Source: Gordonia gummivorans
GTDB taxonomy: Bacteria; Actinomycetota; Actinomycetes; Mycobacteriales; Mycobacteriaceae
Direction: 5' to 3'
DNA: 64,000 nt
Assembly (NCBI RefSeq): GCF_022513585.1
Contig: NZ_JAKWBF010000031.1
Span: 1 to 64,000, forward strand
The position numbers and the translations under genes are program-made. Positions 60,221-64,000 of the stretch are shown in pieces; position 1 is the first letter of the stretch, and every line of letters starts with the position of its first letter. A model generated the notes under the pieces. It was not told where the DNA came from. It did no database searches and worked only from the letters and a program-made list of their open reading frames with translations.

Positions 60221-61882
60221 ATGACCGCAACCCTCGTCGCCAAGAATGTCTCCGGCGGCTACGCGCACCGTGTGCTGTTCGACCACCTCGATCTGACAGT
60301 TGCGCCCGGCGATGTCGTCGGTGTGGTCGGGGCCAACGGGGCGGGGAAGTCGACACTGCTGCGAGTGCTGGCGGGCGAACTCGCCCCGTTGGAGGGGTCG
60401 GTCACGCGGTCCCCGGCAGATGGGTTCGTCGGTTGGTTGCCGCAAGAACATGAACGCGTGCCCGGCGAGACCGTCGGCCAGTACGTCGCGCGGCGGACAG
60501 GTTGTGCGGCAGCGACTTCGGCGATGGATGCCGCGGCGGCGGCACTCGCCGAAGACCCCGCGCCGGGTGGCGAGGATCCTGCCGACGTCTACGCTGCGGC
60601 ACTCGACCACTGGATGGCGACCGGCGCCGCCGACCTCGAGGACAGGCTGCCGGGAGTGCTCGCGGACCTGGGGCTCGACGTCGGGTCGGTGGCGCCTGAG
60701 TCGGCTCTGATGTCCGGTCTGTCGGGCGGGCAGGCCGCCCGCGTCGGCCTCGCCGCGCTGCTGTGTTCGCGGTTCGACATCGTCTTGCTCGACGAGCCGA
60801 CCAACGATCTCGACCTCGACGGGCTGACGCGTCTGGAGGACCTGGTGCGCGGCATGCGCGGCGGCGTGGTGCTCGTCAGCCATGATCGAGAGTTCTTGGC
60901 GCGCAGCGTGACCCGGATCATCGAACTCGACCTGGCGCAACACACCAACACCGTGTTCGGCGGCGGATACGAGAGCTACCTCGAAGAGCGTGAGGTCGCG
61001 CGTCGGCATCGTCGCGAAGAATACGAGGAGTTCGCCGAACGGAAAGCGGATTTGGTGGCGAGGGCGCGGACTCAACGTGAGTGGTCGAGCCAGGGGGTGC
61101 GCAACGCCATGCGCAAGGCCCCGGACAACGACAGGATCCGACGCCGCGCCGCGACCGAGTCGAGTGAGAAGCAGGCGCAGAAGGTTCGCCAGATGGAAAG
61201 TCGGATCTCACGACTCGAGGAAGTTGCCGAACCCCGCAAGGAATGGGTTCTCGAATTCACCATCGGTGCCGCACCCCGCTCGAGCTCGGTGGTCGCCACG
61301 CTCAACAATGCTGTTGTGCGACAGGGAGATTTCACTTTGGGTCCGGTGTCGTTGCAGGTCGACGCGGGTGACCGGATCGGGATCACGGGTCCCAACGGTG
61401 CTGGGAAGTCGACGCTGCTCAAGCTGCTTCTCGGACGACTCTCGCCGGACGAGGGGACCGCGCAACTCGGTGCCAACGTCGCGATTGGCGAGATCGACCA
61501 GGCGCGTGGACAATTCACCGGATCTGCACCGCTGACCGAACGGTTCGGCGCGCTGGTTCCGGACTTCACGCCCGCCGAGGTTCGCACGCTGCTGGCGAAG
61601 TTCGGGTTGCGTGCCGACCACGTGGAGCGTCCGGTCGGGGAGTTGTCTCCGGGCGAGCGGACGCGGGCGGCGCTTGCGCTGTTGCAGGCCCGGGGTACCA
61701 ACGTCCTCGTCCTCGACGAGCCGACCAATCACCTCGATCTCCCCGCCATCGAGCAACTCGAATCCGCGTTGGATTCCTACGACGGCATCCTCCTGTTGGT
61801 CACCCATGATCGGCGGATGCTGGCCAAGGTGCGGACCAACCGCGCGTGGCAGATCGACAATGGTCGCGTAGTCGAGCACTGA
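60221..61882 (+). CDS. ABC-F family ATPase
   Basis: A 553-residue protein with two ABC domains and no membrane segment. First: Walker A GANGAGKST, signature LSGGQAARVGLAALL, Walker B IVLLDEPTNDLD. Then a charged linker helix pair (residues about 245-340, HRREEYEEFAERKADLVARA ...). Second: Walker A GPNGAGKST, signature LSPGERTRAALALL, Walker B VLVLDEPTNHLD. ABC-F proteins act on the ribosome, some protecting it from antibiotics. Second-domain LSPGE and the linker length resemble antibiotic-resistance actinobacterial members, but the role cannot be fixed. The ATG at 60221 is chosen; one at 60212 is possible. Confidence 0.92.
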   Translation: MTATLVAKNVSGGYAHRVLFDHLDLTVAPGDVVGVVGANGAGKSTLLRVLAGELAPLEGSVTRSPADGFVGWLPQEHERVPGETVGQYVARRTGCAAATSAMDAAAAALAEDPAPGGEDPADVYAAALDHWMATGAADLEDRLPGVLADLGLDVGSVAPESALMSGLSGGQAARVGLAALLCSRFDIVLLDEPTNDLDLDGLTRLEDLVRGMRGGVVLVSHDREFLARSVTRIIELDLAQHTNTVFGGGYESYLEEREVARRHRREEYEEFAERKADLVARARTQREWSSQGVRNAMRKAPDNDRIRRRAATESSEKQAQKVRQMESRISRLEEVAEPRKEWVLEFTIGAAPRSSSVVATLNNAVVRQGDFTLGPVSLQVDAGDRIGITGPNGAGKSTLLKLLLGRLSPDEGTAQLGANVAIGEIDQARGQFTGSAPLTERFGALVPDFTPAEVRTLLAKFGLRADHVERPVGELSPGERTRAALALLQARGTNVLVLDEPTNHLDLPAIEQLESALDSYDGILLLVTHDRRMLAKVRTNRAWQIDNGRVVEH

Positions 61883-62008
61883 GCGCGACAGCGGCCATCG
61901 CCAACTCGGCCTCGGGGTCAACCCCTACTTCGGCGGTCAGGTATTGGGGGAGGTTCTCAGACTTCCACCCGATGTGTCCGGGGTGCCGGGCGCGACACGA
62001 TCGAAGCC

Positions 62009-62941
62009 ATGATCACAGTCGAGAACCTCACCAAACGATATGGCGATTATGTCGCGGTCGACGACGTCTCGTTCGAGTGCAAGCCGGGCGTCGTGACCGC
62101 CTTCCTCGGACCCAACGGCGCCGGCAAATCCACCACGATGCGCATCATGGTCGGCCTCACGCCGCCGACGTCGGGCTCGGTCCGTATCGGCGACCGTCCG
62201 TACCGCGAGATCCCGAATCCCGCGACCCAGGTCGGGGTGCTGCTCGACGCGTCGGCGCAGCACGCCGGTCGCACGGGCCGGGAGATCCTGCGGCTGACCG
62301 CCATGACGCTGGGGATGCCCGACAGCCGCGTCGGCGAGATGCTCGACCTCGTCAGCCTGACCCCCGACGAGGCGAACCGGCGCGTCCGCAACTACTCACT
62401 CGGCATGCGTCAGCGACTTGGCATCGCCAACGCGCTGATCGGTGACCCGCATATTCTCATCCTCGACGAGCCGGCCAACGGCCTCGACCCCGCGGGTATC
62501 CACTGGATGCGAAGTCTATTGCGCGACTATGCGAATCGCGGCGGAACGGTGCTGCTGTCATCCCATCTGCTGCACGAGATCGAGATCGTCGCGGACGAGA
62601 TCCTGGTTGTCGGACAGGGGCGCATCGTGGCTCAGGGCACGAAAGACGAGCTCCTCGCCGGCACGGGGACACGCGTGCGCTCGCTCGACGACGATGCCCT
62701 GGGGCGCGCGTTGTCGCTGTCCGGGATCGCCGCGCGTCCGGTGTCCGACGGTGGCTTCACCGCCGACGCCGCACCTGAGGACATCGGCAGAATTGCCCTG
62801 CAGCAACAGATTCCGCTCGTCGAGCTGCGCGTCGGCGACGGGGCGCGGTTGGAAGAGATGTTCCTCCAACTGACCCAGCAAACTCAACGAGAATCCGTTC
62901 CGGCGTTCGGTGCCGGCGCACTGCAAGGAGCACACTCATGA
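62009..62941 (+). CDS. ABC exporter ATPase
   Basis: A 310-residue ATPase. ITVENLTKRYGDYVAVDDVSF opens it; Walker A GPNGAGKSTT is near residue 35, the signature NYSLGMRQRLGIANAL near 128, and Walker B ILILDEPANGLD follows. This is the drug/bacitracin-export type (CcmA/BcrA). The stop overlaps the permease ATG by 4 bp. The 126-bp gap upstream separates it from the ABC-F gene. Confidence 0.94.
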   Translation: MITVENLTKRYGDYVAVDDVSFECKPGVVTAFLGPNGAGKSTTMRIMVGLTPPTSGSVRIGDRPYREIPNPATQVGVLLDASAQHAGRTGREILRLTAMTLGMPDSRVGEMLDLVSLTPDEANRRVRNYSLGMRQRLGIANALIGDPHILILDEPANGLDPAGIHWMRSLLRDYANRGGTVLLSSHLLHEIEIVADEILVVGQGRIVAQGTKDELLAGTGTRVRSLDDDALGRALSLSGIAARPVSDGGFTADAAPEDIGRIALQQQIPLVELRVGDGARLEEMFLQLTQQTQRESVPAFGAGALQGAHS

Positions 62942-63741
62942 CCATCACTCTGCTGCGACCGTCGGTAACGACCAACGAACGCGACGACGCACCGATCCCG
63001 CTGCACCGACTGACCCGCGTCGAACTCCGCAAACTGGTCGACACTCGAGCCGGCTTCTGGCTGGCCGCCTCCGTCGGGGTCATCTCGGCCATCGTGGTGA
63101 TCGCGATGCTGATCGCCAACCGCAGCAATCTCGGTCAGCTGAATTTCTTGGAGTTCTTCGCCATGATGAACATCCCCATTTCGACCATCCTGCCGGTGAT
63201 GGCGATCCTGCTCGTCACCAGTGAGTGGAGTCAGCGAAACGCGTTGAGCACCTTCACCATGGAGCCTCGACGCGAACGAATCGTGCTGGCGAAACTGGGA
63301 GTGGCGCTCGTGGCCGGTGTCGCTGCGGTCGGACTGTCGCTGCTTTTCGCCGCGGTCGCCAACGTCGTCGCCGGCCTGATCTACGGCGACCCGGCAGGCT
63401 CGTGGGAGTTCACCGCCGCCGCACTGGTCAACTCGTTCACGATGCAGATGATCTGGCTGCTCGTCGGATTCGGCTTCGCCGCATTGATCCTCAACACGCC
63501 CGGTGCAATCGTTGCCTACTTCGCACTGCCGACCGTGCTGTCGTTGCTCTCGGAACTGGTGCCGTGGTTCAAGACTCACCTGGCCGGGTGGATCGACCTG
63601 ACCACCACGACTGTGCCGCTCCAATCCGGTGACTGGGGCACCGGGGAACAGTGGACGAGGCTGATTGTCTCGACAGCCATCTGGATCACCATCCCCTTGG
63701 TACTGGGGGTTATCCGGGTGCTGCGCACCGAGGTCAAGTAG
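62938..63741 (+). CDS. ABC-2 type exporter permease
   Basis: A 267-residue membrane protein with six helices after a 40-residue polar N-terminus (LTRVELRKLVDTRAGFWLAA). The stretch EWSQRNALSTFTMEPRRERIVLAKL is typical of BcrB/ABC-2 permeases. It pairs with the ATPase encoded directly before it. The substrate is unknown. Confidence 0.9.
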   Translation: MTITLLRPSVTTNERDDAPIPLHRLTRVELRKLVDTRAGFWLAASVGVISAIVVIAMLIANRSNLGQLNFLEFFAMMNIPISTILPVMAILLVTSEWSQRNALSTFTMEPRRERIVLAKLGVALVAGVAAVGLSLLFAAVANVVAGLIYGDPAGSWEFTAAALVNSFTMQMIWLLVGFGFAALILNTPGAIVAYFALPTVLSLLSELVPWFKTHLAGWIDLTTTTVPLQSGDWGTGEQWTRLIVSTAIWITIPLVLGVIRVLRTEVK

Positions 63742-63805
63742 CGGTCGTCGGTGGTGCCGGCCGCCCGCCGCGGTCACGCGGGCCTTGTCTGCAGTCCCCT
63801 ATGTA

Positions 63806-63823
63806 AGTAAGGTCACCCTTACT
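63806..63823. promoter_or_regulatory. inverted repeat upstream of the last gene
   Basis: AGTAAGG-TCAC-CCTTACT, 7-bp perfect arms, lies 17 bp before the ATG at 63841. It resembles a repressor operator. It does not match the iron-regulator consensus well enough to name it. Confidence 0.55.
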
Positions 63824-63840
63824 AGTCGAGGGAGGATCTC

Positions 63841-64000
63841 ATGCCGGTGATGTCAGGGATCGAGCGCCGATTCTGCGCGAGCGCGGCGTGGCAGTACGCC
63901 GGGAAAGCGGTCGATTCACTGCTCGACCGGGGAACGCTTCGCCGAAGCGGTGCCGGGCGTCGTCGTCGGCAGGCCCATCGAGGGGTTGCGCGTCGATCGT
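63841..64000 (+). CDS. partial gene at window end, unclear reading frame
   Basis: The ATG has AGGGAGGA 5 nt before it. The frame reads MPVMSGIERRFCASAAWQ and onward, a start that resembles some actinobacterial SAM-dependent methyltransferases. After about 30 codons the composition becomes Arg-rich and looks wrong (RRSGAGRRRRQ). From 63932 the next frame reads ERFAEAVPGVVVGRPIEGLR, which looks like real protein. Either the gene carries a frameshift or the true frame differs from the ATG frame. The rest lies beyond the window. Confidence 0.4.
   Translation, partial: MPVMSGIERRFCASAAWQYAGKAVDSLLDRGTLRRSGAGRRRRQAHRGVARRS

Noticed and set aside
63806-63823. Iron-dependent regulator (IdeR/DtxR) box
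   Set aside because: The arms AGTAAGG/CCTTACT and the 4-nt spacer do not fit the TTAGGTTAG-type consensus well.

Overview
The window is high-GC DNA with frequent GTG starts and chains of 4-bp start/stop overlaps. A complete mce lipid-import operon, a DUF222/HNH endonuclease of the 13E12 type, the order prfB - mscS-like - small membrane protein - ftsE - ftsX - smpB - (GH27) - ssrA, a UPF0182/PPA1309 pair and an ssrA tag ending YALAA all point to a mycolic-acid actinobacterium (Mycobacteriales). Gordonia or a close relative is the most likely genus; this is inference from gene content, not a database match.

Layout. 0-4.2 kb: divergent PPA1309 and UPF0182 genes and a small membrane protein. 4.4 kb: initiator tRNA with promoter and terminator. 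4.8-6.5 kb: a TetR gene divergent from a quinone-oxidoreductase-like gene, separated by two perfect operator palindromes. 6.5-8.3 kb: DUF222/HNH endonuclease. 8.3-14.2 kb (minus): a tightly overlapped organosulfur-type operon (LLM flavin monooxygenase, ABC permease, ATPase, AprA-like flavoprotein, 2[4Fe-4S] ferredoxin, substrate-binding lipoprotein). 14.3-17.1 kb (minus): histidine kinase, response regulator and adenosine/adenine deaminase. 17.3-22.2 kb: stress protein, alpha/beta hydrolase with divergent MarR regulator, DUF2630, PrpE-type acyl-CoA synthetase, membrane protein. 22.8-24.2 kb: fluoride riboswitch, two CrcB/Fluc genes and a UspA gene. 24.3-27.0 kb (minus): two acyl-CoA dehydrogenases behind a compound palindromic operator. 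27.1-30.3 kb: DUF2752, metallo-beta-lactamase fold, VOC, HisN-type phosphatase, DUF3592. 30.3-36.8 kb: prfB to ssrA. 37.7-40.7 kb: M19 dipeptidase and an ABC-2 exporter. 40.7-53.2 kb: CoA-transferase and TetR genes divergent from yrbE-mceA-F-mas-fadD. 53.2-63.7 kb: alpha/beta hydrolase, phosphoglucomutase, VIT1 transporter, DsbA-like protein, UBP zinc finger, tRNA-Ala, AI-2E-family permease, RarD, ABC-F protein, ABC-2 exporter. The window ends inside a gene start at 63.84 kb.

Three things are not explained by ordinary gene content. (1) Three intergenic non-coding elements (22.2, 28.3 and 36.9 kb) are each bounded by copies of a palindromic TGAYYCGAVGAGT-type motif. Two of them begin exactly on the stop codon of the gene before. 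They share an internal CTGANCTGSGGAAAT block, and the two longer ones also share a hairpin with a T-tract; the 36.9-kb copy carries a perfect 34-bp palindrome. (2) A second dispersed hairpin repeat (arms like CTTCGAGGCTCGCA and TGAGGTGCGAG) sits after genes at seven places, once as a 43-bp tandem array. (3) The fluoride riboswitch has a clear expression platform in which the 3' end of the aptamer can also pair with the crcB ribosome-binding site.

Functional logic: much of the window concerns lipid and CoA metabolism (mce import, FadD, CoA-transferase, PrpE, acyl-CoA dehydrogenases), organosulfur use, ion and toxin export, and translation quality control (RF2, SmpB, tmRNA). Regulatory inverted repeats are visible in most divergent intergenic regions.
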